DNA of 34,104 bases, taken from the NCBI GenBank assembly GCA_013152755.1, contig JAADFR010000024.1, positions 1 to 34,104 on the forward strand, in the 5' to 3' direction. The DNA is from Alphaproteobacteria bacterium (GTDB lineage: Bacteria > Pseudomonadota > Alphaproteobacteria > Sphingomonadales > Emcibacteraceae). This document shows positions 16,008 to 25,360 of the stretch, piece by piece. Made by a program: the position numbers and the translations under genes. Under the pieces are notes generated by a model that saw only the letters and a list, made by a program, of their open reading frames with translations, was not told the origin of the DNA and did not search any database. Each line of letters opens with the position of its first letter. Positions within the stretch are counted from its first letter, which is position 1.

Positions 16008-17090
16008 ATGCCGATCGGGTTGTACTGGGGAAAAATACTCAAAAACAGGCATAACTGTTTATACAGTCTTTTGATGGTGCTTGGGATTCTTATGGTTGCT
16101 CAGTTGCCGTTACCGGCAATGGCCAATTCTGAAACTTCTCAGGACAAGCGGCTTGTGGCTGATAATCTGTTTGATGTGGATTTCATTGATACGCAACGGG
16201 GTTTGGCCTCAGGCTATTATGGTACCATTCTAAAAACCAGTGATGGCGGCGCCCATTGGGTCAGAATAGAAACAAATATCAAGGAATTGATCCGCAGACT
16301 TGATCTGGTCACAGCCGATAAGGGCTGGGCCGTTGGTCACCGGGGCAGTATTTTTCATACGGAAGACGGCGGGCTGAGCTGGAAAAAGCAGTTTCAGGTC
16401 AAGGGCGTTTATCTGCGTGATATTTCCTTTGCTTCGGAAAATACAGGCTGGGCCGTTGGTCAGAATATGACCATTCTCTATACAGGGGACGGCGGAAAAA
16501 CATGGCAGCAGCAAAAACTTACCGGCTTTAAGGGCCGCGATCTGCCGCGCCTGAACGGTGTTTTGGCCCTGAGCGAAACAACAGCTGTTTTGGTAGGTGA
16601 ATTTGGCGTGGTTGGCTACACAGCCGATGGGGGCGCGAATTGGCGGATTTTACCCTCGGGCATGGACACAACACTGACAACGCTTGCTCAAAGAGGGCAG
16701 GACGTCGTTGTTGTGGGCCTTGATGGTGTCGCCCTAGATGTCTCTTTGGGTGCAGAGCCCGTCGTTACCCCTCTTAATACCGGCGTCCACCAACATATTT
16801 TCGGCATTTCCTTTAACGGGGAAGGGCAGGGCATTGCTGTTGGCCGGACCATAATTTTACGGTTTGACGGGGACAAAATTATACCTGTTAAGGCGGACGA
16901 CAGTGTTATTTTGCCTTACCGCTGGTATCACGGCGTACAAATCCTGGATGACGGGCAGGTGATCGCCGTTGGTGCGCGGGGGGCCATTATTAAAACTGAT
17001 TCTCTGCAGGATGAATTTCGGAAAATAGCTCAGCTTGGTGATCCTGATACCGTGTCTGTTGCCGGTAAAGTAAAGAGTGAGGAGCAATAA
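16008..17090 (+). CDS. YCF48/Hcf136-like secreted beta-propeller protein
   Basis: This 360-residue protein starts with a signal peptide (hydrophobic LYSLLMVLGILMVAQL, probable cleavage after AMA near residue 39) and continues as BNR/YCF48-type repeats. Motifs such as ASGYYGTILKTSDGGAHW, GWAVGHRGSIFHTEDGG and GWAVGQNMTILYTGDGGKTW recur from about residue 64. It should be periplasmic. YCF48/Hcf136 proteins assist photosystem II assembly in phototrophs, but in heterotrophic proteobacteria they often accompany RND, DUF1302 and DUF1329 genes, as here. It is the first gene after the sigma-54 promoter, and only one base separates its stop from the RND start. Its role is unproven; helping to assemble the envelope complex is a reasonable guess. 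Confidence 0.82.
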   Translation: MPIGLYWGKILKNRHNCLYSLLMVLGILMVAQLPLPAMANSETSQDKRLVADNLFDVDFIDTQRGLASGYYGTILKTSDGGAHWVRIETNIKELIRRLDLVTADKGWAVGHRGSIFHTEDGGLSWKKQFQVKGVYLRDISFASENTGWAVGQNMTILYTGDGGKTWQQQKLTGFKGRDLPRLNGVLALSETTAVLVGEFGVVGYTADGGANWRILPSGMDTTLTTLAQRGQDVVVVGLDGVALDVSLGAEPVVTPLNTGVHQHIFGISFNGEGQGIAVGRTIILRFDGDKIIPVKADDSVILPYRWYHGVQILDDGQVIAVGARGAIIKTDSLQDEFRKIAQLGDPDTVSVAGKVKSEEQ

Positions 17091-17091
17091 A

Positions 17092-19482
17092 ATGGCTGCG
17101 CAAAGAATATCTAATTTTGTTGTACGTTACCCGGTCTGGTTTCTGGTTGTCATTATGAGCATTTCCTCATTTCTGGGCTATTATGCCTATAACGGCCTGT
17201 CGCTGAGGGTTGTGCTTGAGGAAATGATGCCGGTTGGCCGGACCAATGTACAATTGATCCAGAAATTCGGGGCCCAGTTTGGCGGTGCCAACAATGTGTT
17301 GATCGCCATTGAAAATGAAAAAGGCGATATATACAACACGGAATATCTGGAAACTTATATCAAAATTTCCGATGAGGTTTATTTTTATCCCGATACCATC
17401 CGCCATCTGGTGCAATCCTTGTCTTTGCAGAAAACTAAGGCCGTTACCGGGTCCGGTGGCCGGATTCAGATTGATGCATTGATGGCACGCGGCGCCCCGA
17501 AAACAGAGGCAGAAATTAGCCTTCTGCGCAAAAATGTGAATGCACAATATCGGGGTTTCCTAGTCTCAGATGATGAACGCTCTGCGATTATCATTGCCGA
17601 TTTCAAAGACAGTGTTGACTATGAGAAGGTGGTTGACCTGATTGATGGCTTTCGGGCTATGGCGGCTGAAAAAGGGATCAAGGTTTATGCGGCGGGCCGC
17701 CCGGTGTTGTTGGGGACAATCTATAAGGCCCTGAATAGAACCATGTTGATCCTGTTGGTCTCGGTCCTGCTCGTTGGCGTGATCCTGTTTGCCTATTTCC
17801 GTAATTTTATTGGTATCTTTGTGCCGATGCTCAGTGCGGGTATGGCGACGGTCTGGGGCTTGGGAGCCATGGGATTTGTGAATTATAATCTTGACCCGTT
17901 GTTGATCTTGTTGCCGGCGTTTATTTTTGCCATTGTATTATCGCATAGCGTTCAGTTTATCTCACGGGTTATCGAGGAATTTGAAGAACATCACCACATG
18001 AGAGATGCGGTCCGTCACGGGCTTGCCAAGCTGATGTTCCCGAGCATGGCGGCCATTGTGACCGATGCGGCTGGCTTTACGGTTCTGGTTCTGGTGGGGA
18101 TCCCCAGTATTCAGGCACTGGCGCTGATTTGTACCGTCTGGTTATTGTCAATCGGGCCGTCACTGGTTTTCTCGGCGGCGCTGCTGTGCATCCTGCCCCG
18201 GCCAAAAACATATCGGCTGGGAGTTCATTTGGTTGAAAAATTCTGGTCTCTGTTAAATTTGGAACGCCATGCGGGTGCGATGGTGTTGATAAGTTTTGTG
18301 GCCTTGGGCGTTGGCCTTGTGGGCGCGAGCCGTCTGACCATCGGGGATGCCACCGGTAGTCCCATATTATGGCCAGAAGACCGCTATAATCAGGATACGG
18401 AAGTGATCAACAAAGACTTCTCGGCCTTGGGGACTGATTTGATGCAGGTCTATATTGAGGGCGGCGAGAATACCATGCTGGACCCGGCCGTATATCACCG
18501 GATCGAAGCCATGGACCGGTTTGTGTATGAAACGGTACCACAAGCCCGTCCGGCCCAAAGCCTTGTGGGTATTATCAAGAAGATCAACAGCGTGTTGAAC
18601 GAGGGCGATCCCAGCTATGAACTTATTCCAGATACGGCAGAAGAAATCGGTTTTGACATCTATATGTTCCGCTCCAAGGGCGAACCAGGTGACTTTGCGG
18701 CCTACACCAACCCGGAATGGCAGATCGGTAACATCACGATACCGGTAAAGGATCATGCCAGTCAGACGGTGGATAAGGTAATCGGGCAGGTCGCCAAATT
18801 CCTTGATAATGCGCCGAAGCTGGAAAATGGCGCGGAGTTTCTTTATGCGGGCGGGCAGATTGGTATTGCCCGGGCTTTGAATGATGAAATACGCGATTCC
18901 AATACCAAGGTGATGCTGGCCATTGTGGCCGTTATCGCGGTTTGTGTGTTCATTCTCTATCGTTCCGTGACCATCGGTTTGGTCCTGATTTTAAGCCTCG
19001 CGGTGGCCAACTTTATTACCTATGCCTTCATGGCATTCAAGGGTATCGGCTTGAGTGTCAATACCTTGCCTCTAACGGCATTGGGTATCGGGCTTGGGGT
19101 GGATTACGGCATTTATATGCTGGATCGTATTCGGGAGGAAAGCGGCCTGCACAGCAGCAATTACGAGGCGGTGCGTGAAGCCATCAAAACCTCTGGCAAT
19201 GCGATATTCGTTACGGCCATGACCATGGTTCTGCCATTGGTGCCGTGGTTCATGTTTTCTACTTTGCGTTTTCAGGCAGAAATGGGCCTTCTGCTTGGGA
19301 TGGTGTTGTTTCTTAACATGGTCGGAGCATTGGTTTTTGTTCCGGCGGCGGTCCTGTATTTGAAGCCAAAAGCAATTTTTGGTGATCCGGCGTCGAGAGA
19401 AAATGGCAATGAACCGGATGCCAAGGAGGACGGTTCGGTAATGCGTAAAATCATTCAGCATCAGGGGGCAGGTGCAGAATAA
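17092..19482 (+). CDS. RND/MMPL-family inner-membrane transporter
   Basis: This 796-residue integral membrane protein has the duplicated RND layout: one helix near 15-33, a periplasmic domain to about 215, a five-helix block at 217-370, a helix near 396-415, a second periplasmic domain, and a final helix block that includes TALGIGLGVDYGIYMLDRI. It is of the shorter MMPL/HAE-like type, not the roughly 1,000-residue AcrB type. I chose ATG 17092, with GAGGAG upstream, over an in-frame GTG at 17077 that overlaps the previous gene. RND pumps use the proton gradient to move hydrophobic molecules; direction here is unknown. No membrane-fusion protein or TolC homologue is in the window. Confidence 0.88.
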   Translation: MAAQRISNFVVRYPVWFLVVIMSISSFLGYYAYNGLSLRVVLEEMMPVGRTNVQLIQKFGAQFGGANNVLIAIENEKGDIYNTEYLETYIKISDEVYFYPDTIRHLVQSLSLQKTKAVTGSGGRIQIDALMARGAPKTEAEISLLRKNVNAQYRGFLVSDDERSAIIIADFKDSVDYEKVVDLIDGFRAMAAEKGIKVYAAGRPVLLGTIYKALNRTMLILLVSVLLVGVILFAYFRNFIGIFVPMLSAGMATVWGLGAMGFVNYNLDPLLILLPAFIFAIVLSHSVQFISRVIEEFEEHHHMRDAVRHGLAKLMFPSMAAIVTDAAGFTVLVLVGIPSIQALALICTVWLLSIGPSLVFSAALLCILPRPKTYRLGVHLVEKFWSLLNLERHAGAMVLISFVALGVGLVGASRLTIGDATGSPILWPEDRYNQDTEVINKDFSALGTDLMQVYIEGGENTMLDPAVYHRIEAMDRFVYETVPQARPAQSLVGIIKKINSVLNEGDPSYELIPDTAEEIGFDIYMFRSKGEPGDFAAYTNPEWQIGNITIPVKDHASQTVDKVIGQVAKFLDNAPKLENGAEFLYAGGQIGIARALNDEIRDSNTKVMLAIVAVIAVCVFILYRSVTIGLVLILSLAVANFITYAFMAFKGIGLSVNTLPLTALGIGLGVDYGIYMLDRIREESGLHSSNYEAVREAIKTSGNAIFVTAMTMVLPLVPWFMFSTLRFQAEMGLLLGMVLFLNMVGALVFVPAAVLYLKPKAIFGDPASRENGNEPDAKEDGSVMRKIIQHQGAGAE

Positions 19483-19515
19483 TATTAATTAACAAAGCTA
19501 AAGGGAGCTAGAATA

Positions 19516-21372
19516 ATGAAACTGACAAAACTTAAAGCAGGTCTGCTTGGGGTAACGGCAATGGGGATATGTGCAACATCCGCTATGGCCGCCATCGAGG
19601 GCGAAAACTGGTGGATTGGCGGGCGAATTAAACAGGGTTTTTCCCTCGCCTATGATTTGGAGAATAACGGGGCCTCCAAAGGACCATCTAACTTTCTCTT
19701 GGAAGTCAGGGGGAATTGGCGCCCGACAAACAGTATCACCATTAAGGCTGATGTGTGGTTGCGGGGGGACTGGTACGCTGATATCGGCAGTGACATCAAA
19801 CAGGGTGGGATACAGGATTTTACCTCGCCGGGTTTTGTTGGTCAATTTGGCTTTAACATTAATGGTAATGGCGCAGGTTTTCCGGGCGAGCCCTTTGGGT
19901 CGCGGCCAACGGCTAATCGCTTCTTTTCCGATTTCAATGATGAAATGCTTCGGGAACTGTCCATTCAGTTTAAAGACCCGGAAGGGCGTTTCTCTTTAAA
20001 AGTCGGTAAATTCCAACGCGGCTGGGGGCAATCAGACGGCTTGAGACTGCTGGATGTTCTTAATGCGCAGGATCTGCGGGAACGTTTTGTACTCAGAGAT
20101 GCCGAGGATGTTCGTATTCCGGCCTGGACTGCGGCTCTGAATTTGAATTTCCGTCGCATGGGATTGTCCAAGCCTTTTGAAGCAATCGGCATGAAAAGAA
20201 CATCTCTTGAATTGATCTTTATGCCCGAAGTTCGCCATAGCAAATTTGTTATTAATAACCCGACAAGCGGGGCCACATCCGGCGGCATTTTTGGTTTTCC
20301 CTATCCGCGATTACTGGATAGTAAATCGGGTCTGGGCACGGCCTTCTTTGGTACCAACCTTACAGATAACGCCCCGGATAAATTCAGTTTTAGCGATCCT
20401 AACCTTGCCGCACGCCTGAAATTTGAAGCCTTTGGCGGGGATATGACTTTGAACTGGCTCTATGGCCATCAGGAGTTGCCGGTTACATCATTACAGGGTG
20501 CAAATCTGCTGCTTGGAACAGCTTTGAATGATGAACGTCAGGCCACGGCGGTTATCCCATTAACATTGGATCAAGGCTTGGGCGCGGCCCATGCGCCGGG
20601 TCAGTATCTGGACTTCTTGCGGTCATTGGTATCGGCGCCGGGTAGTGTGCCCTTTCCGCTGGCACCGTTCGGCTGTACCAGCCCGCTGGTAGGGGCGCCG
20701 AATTGTTCCCTGAACTATAATTTTAACCTTGATTATGATTTCCGCAAGAAACTGGTGGGCGGCAGCTTTACCCGGGAGATCAGTGAATTGAGACTGGGCC
20801 CGAAAAATGTGTCCCCCGTATTGCGGACAGAATTCTCCTATGAGTTTGACAAGCCTTTCAATACATCACGGGTGATCACGCCTTTCGGTGAAGAAGAAAA
20901 TGGGACAACGGCTTTGGTGAGTGCGCCGTCCAGTTCTATCGTTTTCCGGGATCAATGGTCAGTGATGGTCGGGGTTGATTACTTCCTGTGGTTGCCCTTC
21001 CTGAAGAACCAGCGCGGGTCAATCTTTACCAGTGCCCAGTTCTTTAACATCCATACCAACAATTCGGATAACCTATTGTATCAGGCCCCTTATGCCGCGA
21101 TCGATTCACGGGTGAACAAGAACCAGCAATTTGCCACATTATTATGGAACTTTGCCTTGTATAAGGAAAAACTGTTCATTGAGGGATTGAGTGTGTGGGA
21201 TATTTCTTTCAAAGGTTTCACCCATCGTCAGCGTATCGACTTCAATTTCTTTGGTGATACTTTCCGGCCCCGTCTGGAATGGATACATGTATCCGGGAAG
21301 AAAGAGCAGGGACTTCTCGGCTTCTTTAAGAACAGCGATATTATTGAAGCATCACTGACCGTACAATTTTAA
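19516..21372 (+). CDS. DUF1302 family outer-membrane protein
   Basis: This 618-residue protein has a signal peptide (MKLTKLKAGLLGVTAMGICA, probable cleavage after SAMA near residue 24) followed by a long stretch rich in alternating aromatic and polar strands. It ends in DIIEASLTVQF, with the terminal phenylalanine typical of outer-membrane beta-barrels. The sequence agrees with the DUF1302 family, which usually sits beside DUF1329 genes, as here. A porin-like channel for hydrophobic or aromatic compounds is the likely role, inferred from its place between an RND transporter and the monooxygenase genes. Confidence 0.83.
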   Translation: MKLTKLKAGLLGVTAMGICATSAMAAIEGENWWIGGRIKQGFSLAYDLENNGASKGPSNFLLEVRGNWRPTNSITIKADVWLRGDWYADIGSDIKQGGIQDFTSPGFVGQFGFNINGNGAGFPGEPFGSRPTANRFFSDFNDEMLRELSIQFKDPEGRFSLKVGKFQRGWGQSDGLRLLDVLNAQDLRERFVLRDAEDVRIPAWTAALNLNFRRMGLSKPFEAIGMKRTSLELIFMPEVRHSKFVINNPTSGATSGGIFGFPYPRLLDSKSGLGTAFFGTNLTDNAPDKFSFSDPNLAARLKFEAFGGDMTLNWLYGHQELPVTSLQGANLLLGTALNDERQATAVIPLTLDQGLGAAHAPGQYLDFLRSLVSAPGSVPFPLAPFGCTSPLVGAPNCSLNYNFNLDYDFRKKLVGGSFTREISELRLGPKNVSPVLRTEFSYEFDKPFNTSRVITPFGEEENGTTALVSAPSSSIVFRDQWSVMVGVDYFLWLPFLKNQRGSIFTSAQFFNIHTNNSDNLLYQAPYAAIDSRVNKNQQFATLLWNFALYKEKLFIEGLSVWDISFKGFTHRQRIDFNFFGDTFRPRLEWIHVSGKKEQGLLGFFKNSDIIEASLTVQF

Positions 21373-21395
21373 TAAAGAAATAAAAGGAGAGACTA

Positions 21396-22808
21396 ATGAA
21401 ACGTCGTTTTTTAAAAAGTGTTGCTGCGGCGGCATTAATATCAACATTAAGTATGGCGGCTCAGGCCGGTGAAAAATGGGTAGATGACTGGAAAGCATTT
21501 GCCGAAAAAACCGGTGAAGCGAAACATGCCGAATGGGCCAAGCTGATCGGGGATCCGGAATCAGTGAAGTTGGCCAAGGAATGGGCAGAGCTTCGTGGAT
21601 ATACCGCGTCAAGCCTGATTGAAAAGGCTAATCTGCCAGCGGAATTAAAACCGGGTCTGGTCATCAATAAAGACAATATTGACAGCTTTCCCTGGTTGAA
21701 AGACTATCTGCCACAAGCGTCCATGGATCGGCTGAAGTCCAGCGAATGGTTTAAATGGGGTGAAATCGTTATTGTGCCGACCAATTCCTATTATATGTCT
21801 CGGGGCGTATTGGAGGCGACCCGCAAAGCACAGAAAGATGGCCGCAAGCTGAATGCGACGGCAAAGGGTAACCTGCTGACCGAAGATGGTAAACATGCCT
21901 TTTTGGTTCAGAATGATGTGGTGCCGTTTCTTCATCCCAAAGATGGCACGGAATTGAACTGGACACAGGCTTTCCATTCCATTGGCGGTGATAACCTGGC
22001 CTTTAAGCATTTTGACCTGAAGGTTTGTAACAGCTCGAACAAGGTGGAGCGGGAATATTCAGCCGATCTATTCTGGGCCAAATTCCATAACCGTACGGAT
22101 TATGCCCCTCTGGGGTCTATGCCCGGAGAGGAAACAGCTGTTGAAGGCGGTTCTGTTTATTTCTTGAAACCCCTTGATATTCGCGGTCTGTCAGCGGTGC
22201 GTATCCGTTATGCGGATGTGGATAAGGATGATAACTTCCGGGTGTTCATTCCAAGCCTGCGCCGTACACGTACACTTGCCGGCTCAGACGGACAGGATCC
22301 TATGGCCGCTGGTCTGGAGATTACCTGGGATGACTGGCGCGGGTATTGGACCAAGACGGACCCACGCAAGTTTGAATATAAAATGGTTGGCGAAGGTTTT
22401 GTTCTCGGGCAACCTGATACGGGTCATGTTTATGTACCCATTGTTGAAAATGAGAATGGCTGTGAGGTAAAGCAGATCGAGCTTGAATTGCGCCCTGTCT
22501 GGATATTGGAAGTGAATGACAAAACCGGTCAGTATCTCTATTCCAAGCGTAAGCTCTATATCGACAAGGAAAACTACTATCAACAGTATCAGGAAATGTA
22601 TGACCGTCGTGGCAACCTGTTCCGTATTTGGGATGATTCCCGGGATTTCGACCCCAAGACAGGTCAGGCACAATGGCGTGAAGTTCTGAACTGGAACCCG
22701 ATTAGTAACCGGATGACCCATATGAATATGAATTCTTCATGGGAAACATTGAAGAAAGGCCTTGCGCCATCCTTGTTTGACATCGACGAACTGCGGGATT
22801 ACCGCTAG
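21396..22808 (+). CDS. DUF1329 family periplasmic protein
   Basis: This 470-residue protein has a signal peptide with probable cleavage after AAQA near residue 24 (MKRRFLKSVAAAALISTLSM is the first part). The mature protein matches the DUF1329 family as I know it, including YADLFWAK-like and RRTRTLAGSDGQDPMAAGLE segments and a tryptophan- and tyrosine-rich C-terminal half. The family is thought to have a LolA-like fold able to carry hydrophobic ligands through the periplasm. It lies 23 bases after DUF1302 and 39 bases before tmoA. A periplasmic shuttle between the DUF1302 barrel and the RND protein is inferred, not demonstrated. Confidence 0.83.
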   Translation: MKRRFLKSVAAAALISTLSMAAQAGEKWVDDWKAFAEKTGEAKHAEWAKLIGDPESVKLAKEWAELRGYTASSLIEKANLPAELKPGLVINKDNIDSFPWLKDYLPQASMDRLKSSEWFKWGEIVIVPTNSYYMSRGVLEATRKAQKDGRKLNATAKGNLLTEDGKHAFLVQNDVVPFLHPKDGTELNWTQAFHSIGGDNLAFKHFDLKVCNSSNKVEREYSADLFWAKFHNRTDYAPLGSMPGEETAVEGGSVYFLKPLDIRGLSAVRIRYADVDKDDNFRVFIPSLRRTRTLAGSDGQDPMAAGLEITWDDWRGYWTKTDPRKFEYKMVGEGFVLGQPDTGHVYVPIVENENGCEVKQIELELRPVWILEVNDKTGQYLYSKRKLYIDKENYYQQYQEMYDRRGNLFRIWDDSRDFDPKTGQAQWREVLNWNPISNRMTHMNMNSSWETLKKGLAPSLFDIDELRDYR

Positions 22809-22847
22809 ATTGAAGACTCGGAAACTGTAAGAAGAAAGGATTAAAAA

Positions 22848-24347
22848 ATGGCATTACTTAACAGGTCTGACTGGTATGACATTGCGCGCGATACCAACTG
22901 GACTCCCAAATATGTAACCGAAGAAGAGCTTTTCCCCAAGGAAATGAGTGATTGTTTCGATGTTCCTCGTGAGAAGTGGGAAACTTACGATGAGCCCTAC
23001 AAAACGTCTTATCGGGAATATGTTAAGGTACAGCGAGAAAAAGATGCCGGTGCCTACTCCGTGAAAGCGGCGCTTGGGCGTATGAAATTCCTTGATTCTG
23101 CAGATCCGGGTTGGAAATCCATATTGAAACTTCATTACGGCGGTATTGCCCTTCAGGAATATGCCGCCGGAATGGCCGAGGCAACCATGGCCCGTTTTGG
23201 CCGGGCGCCGGGTATGCGGAATATGGCGACCTTTGGTCTTCTGGATGAAACCCGTCATGGCCAGATACAGCTTTATTTCCCCCATGAATATGTCAGTAAA
23301 GACCGGCAATTTGATTGGGCCCATAAAGCCATGCACTCCAATGACTGGGCCGCCATTGCTACCCGTCATGCCTTTGCCGATATTATGAGTGGGCGCGATG
23401 CGACTTCTGTGGCGCTGATGTTGACCTTCGCCTTTGAAACGGCCTTTACAAATATGCAGTTTCTGGGGCTGGCGGCCGATGCCGCAGAGGTTGGCGATGT
23501 GACCTTCTCAAATCTGATTTCCAGTATTCAGACGGATGAGGCCCGTCATGCCCAGATCGGAACACCGGCCCTTAAAATCCTCATTGAGAATGGGCATAAA
23601 GAAAAAGCTCAGAAGCTGGTGGATATTGCCTTCTGGCGTAATTGGCGCCTATTTGCTGTAGTAACCGGACCTTCTATGGATTATTACACACCGCTGGCCA
23701 AACGTGAAAAATCTTTCAAGGAATTTATGGTTGAATGGATTGTGGGTCAGTTTGAACGGAATATTCTTGATATTGGTCTTGATGTACCATGGTATTGGGA
23801 CACATTCCTCGAAGATCTGAATACGACCCATCACGGAATGCATCTTGGCGTCTGGTATTGGCGTCCTACCGTATGGTGGGATCCTGCCGCCGGAGCTTCA
23901 CCTGATGAGCGTGATTGGCTTGAGGAGAAATACCCCGGTTGGAATGACACTTACGGCAAATGCTGGGATGTGATTATCGACAATATCAAAAATGGTCGTG
24001 AAGACCTGACATTACCGGAAACCCTGCCCATCGTGTGCAACATGAACCATCTGCCCATTGTGGGTGTGCCGGGCAAGAAATGGGACGTAAGGGACCATTA
24101 TCTGGACTACAAGGGACGGCGCTATCACTTTGGTTCCAAAGTGGATCGGTGGGTCTTTGAACAGGATCCGGATCGTTATGCGGGACATCAAGGTCTCATT
24201 GACCGTTTCCTCGCAGGTAAAATTCAGCCGGCAAATCTGGAAGGGGCGCTTAAATATATGGGCCTTCAACCGGAAGATTGTGGCAAGGATGCCCATGATT
24301 ATGCCTGGGTCTGGAATTACAACAAACCCGACAAAGTCGCGGTTTAG
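22848..24347 (+). CDS. tmoA: Toluene monooxygenase, hydroxylase alpha subunit
   Basis: This 499-residue protein is the diiron subunit of a group 2 soluble monooxygenase and matches TmoA of toluene 4-monooxygenase over its full length as I recall it. All six iron ligands fall at the classical positions: E104, E134, H137, E197, E231 and H234, with T201 and phenylalanines F176, F196 and F205 also kept. Two pocket or entrance positions differ: residue 103 is Q (G in T4MO, E in ToMO) and residue 285 is K (D in T4MO). It should hydroxylate toluene, benzene or phenols in the cytoplasm with the other tmo subunits. Exact substrate and ring position cannot be predicted. Confidence 0.94.
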   Translation: MALLNRSDWYDIARDTNWTPKYVTEEELFPKEMSDCFDVPREKWETYDEPYKTSYREYVKVQREKDAGAYSVKAALGRMKFLDSADPGWKSILKLHYGGIALQEYAAGMAEATMARFGRAPGMRNMATFGLLDETRHGQIQLYFPHEYVSKDRQFDWAHKAMHSNDWAAIATRHAFADIMSGRDATSVALMLTFAFETAFTNMQFLGLAADAAEVGDVTFSNLISSIQTDEARHAQIGTPALKILIENGHKEKAQKLVDIAFWRNWRLFAVVTGPSMDYYTPLAKREKSFKEFMVEWIVGQFERNILDIGLDVPWYWDTFLEDLNTTHHGMHLGVWYWRPTVWWDPAAGASPDERDWLEEKYPGWNDTYGKCWDVIIDNIKNGREDLTLPETLPIVCNMNHLPIVGVPGKKWDVRDHYLDYKGRRYHFGSKVDRWVFEQDPDRYAGHQGLIDRFLAGKIQPANLEGALKYMGLQPEDCGKDAHDYAWVWNYNKPDKVAV

Positions 24348-24362
24348 GACAGGAGAACAGAA

Positions 24363-24617
24363 ATGACAACAGTACCTTTATGCGTCAACTTTGAAAGTGA
24401 CTTCGTATTGCAACTGGTTCCTGTGGAAAGTGATTTTACCATGGATCAAGTCGCAGAAGCGGCGGCTCATCATTCCCTGAACCGGCGGGTTAAACCACAA
24501 CCGGGGCGGACATTACGGGTCCGCCTGCAGGATGGCGATGCCCCGTTTGACCGTGATGCCACGGTTGAACAGAGCGGATTTCAGGTGATGGAAACCATCG
24601 AAGTTTATTACGAATAA
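24363..24617 (+). CDS. tmoB: Toluene monooxygenase, hydroxylase gamma subunit
   Basis: This 84-residue protein is the TmoB-type gamma subunit, with the usual length. The motif LQLVPVESDFTMDQVAEAAA and the RPQPGRTLRVRLQDG-like segment (here VKPQPGRTLRVRL) are characteristic. It has a ubiquitin-like fold and packs on the alpha-beta hydroxylase core; it has no cofactor. It is 15 bases after tmoA and has AGGAG upstream of its start. Confidence 0.9.
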   Translation: MTTVPLCVNFESDFVLQLVPVESDFTMDQVAEAAAHHSLNRRVKPQPGRTLRVRLQDGDAPFDRDATVEQSGFQVMETIEVYYE

Positions 24618-24648
24618 GTATTTGGATTAAAGAAAAGATAGAAGACCT

Positions 24649-24984
24649 ATGGCTTTTACAAAAGTATGTTCTCTGGATGATTTATGGGAAGGTGAGATGG
24701 AACTTTATGACGTGAATGGACATGAAGTTCTGATCATCCACGGCGACGGGGGCTATGTCCGTGCCGTGCAGGGGATCTGCCCGCATCAGGAAATTCCCCT
24801 GGTGGAGGGAACCCTTCAGGGGAAGACCCTTACCTGCCGCGCACATCTATGGCAATTTGATGTGGAGGCCGGAGAGGGCATAAATCCCACGGGCTGCAAG
24901 TTGGCTATTTATCCGGCAGAGATACGGGATGACAATATTTTTGTGGATGTTGAGGGGATAGAACCCTTTTATACCTCCGCCTGA
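24649..24984 (+). CDS. tmoC: Toluene monooxygenase Rieske ferredoxin
   Basis: This 111-residue Rieske ferredoxin binds a [2Fe-2S] cluster through C44 and H46 (CPHQEIP) and C63 and H66 (CRAHLW). It carries electrons from the TmoF reductase to the diiron hydroxylase. It starts MAFTKVCSLDDLWEGEM, like T4moC. The ribosome-binding site is weak (GAAGA upstream). It is distinct from the operon A ferredoxin at 3998, so the window encodes two Rieske ferredoxins for two oxygenase classes. Confidence 0.92.
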   Translation: MAFTKVCSLDDLWEGEMELYDVNGHEVLIIHGDGGYVRAVQGICPHQEIPLVEGTLQGKTLTCRAHLWQFDVEAGEGINPTGCKLAIYPAEIRDDNIFVDVEGIEPFYTSA

Positions 24985-25024
24985 CGGGTCTGATATTTTA
25001 AATGATTTTCCAGGAGATAATTAC

Positions 25025-25336
25025 ATGACGACAAATATAAAAGACATACACAAGCATAATCGGGTCGGGCCAATTTTTCGCGGGGGGGAATTGGCGACGG
25101 CGGCCATAGATGCCCTGGAAGAAGATAATCCTGATAAAGAATTTACCATAGAAGACCGCGCGGCTTATATCCGCGTGGAAACAGACCATGAATGTATTAT
25201 CCGGCGCAAGACCATGGAAGAAATTCTGGGTCGTCCTTTTGAGATGCAGGAACTGGAAGTGATTCTGGGTTCATTCTCAGGTCAGATCGAGGCAGAGCAG
25301 GAATATGTCCGTTTTTATTTTGATACCAAAATATAG
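25025..25336 (+). CDS. tmoD: Toluene monooxygenase effector protein
   Basis: This 103-residue protein matches the cofactor-less effector (TmoD/MmoB family) that binds the hydroxylase and tunes catalysis. Recognisable segments are HNRVGPIFRGGELATAAIDA near residues 11-30, AYIRVETDHECIIRR, and EEILGRPFEMQELEVIL. A clear AGGAG precedes the start. The order tmoC-tmoD-tmoE is as in Pseudomonas mendocina. Confidence 0.92.
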   Translation: MTTNIKDIHKHNRVGPIFRGGELATAAIDALEEDNPDKEFTIEDRAAYIRVETDHECIIRRKTMEEILGRPFEMQELEVILGSFSGQIEAEQEYVRFYFDTKI

Positions 25337-25360
25337 ACGCAGTAAATAAAGGAAATCAAT

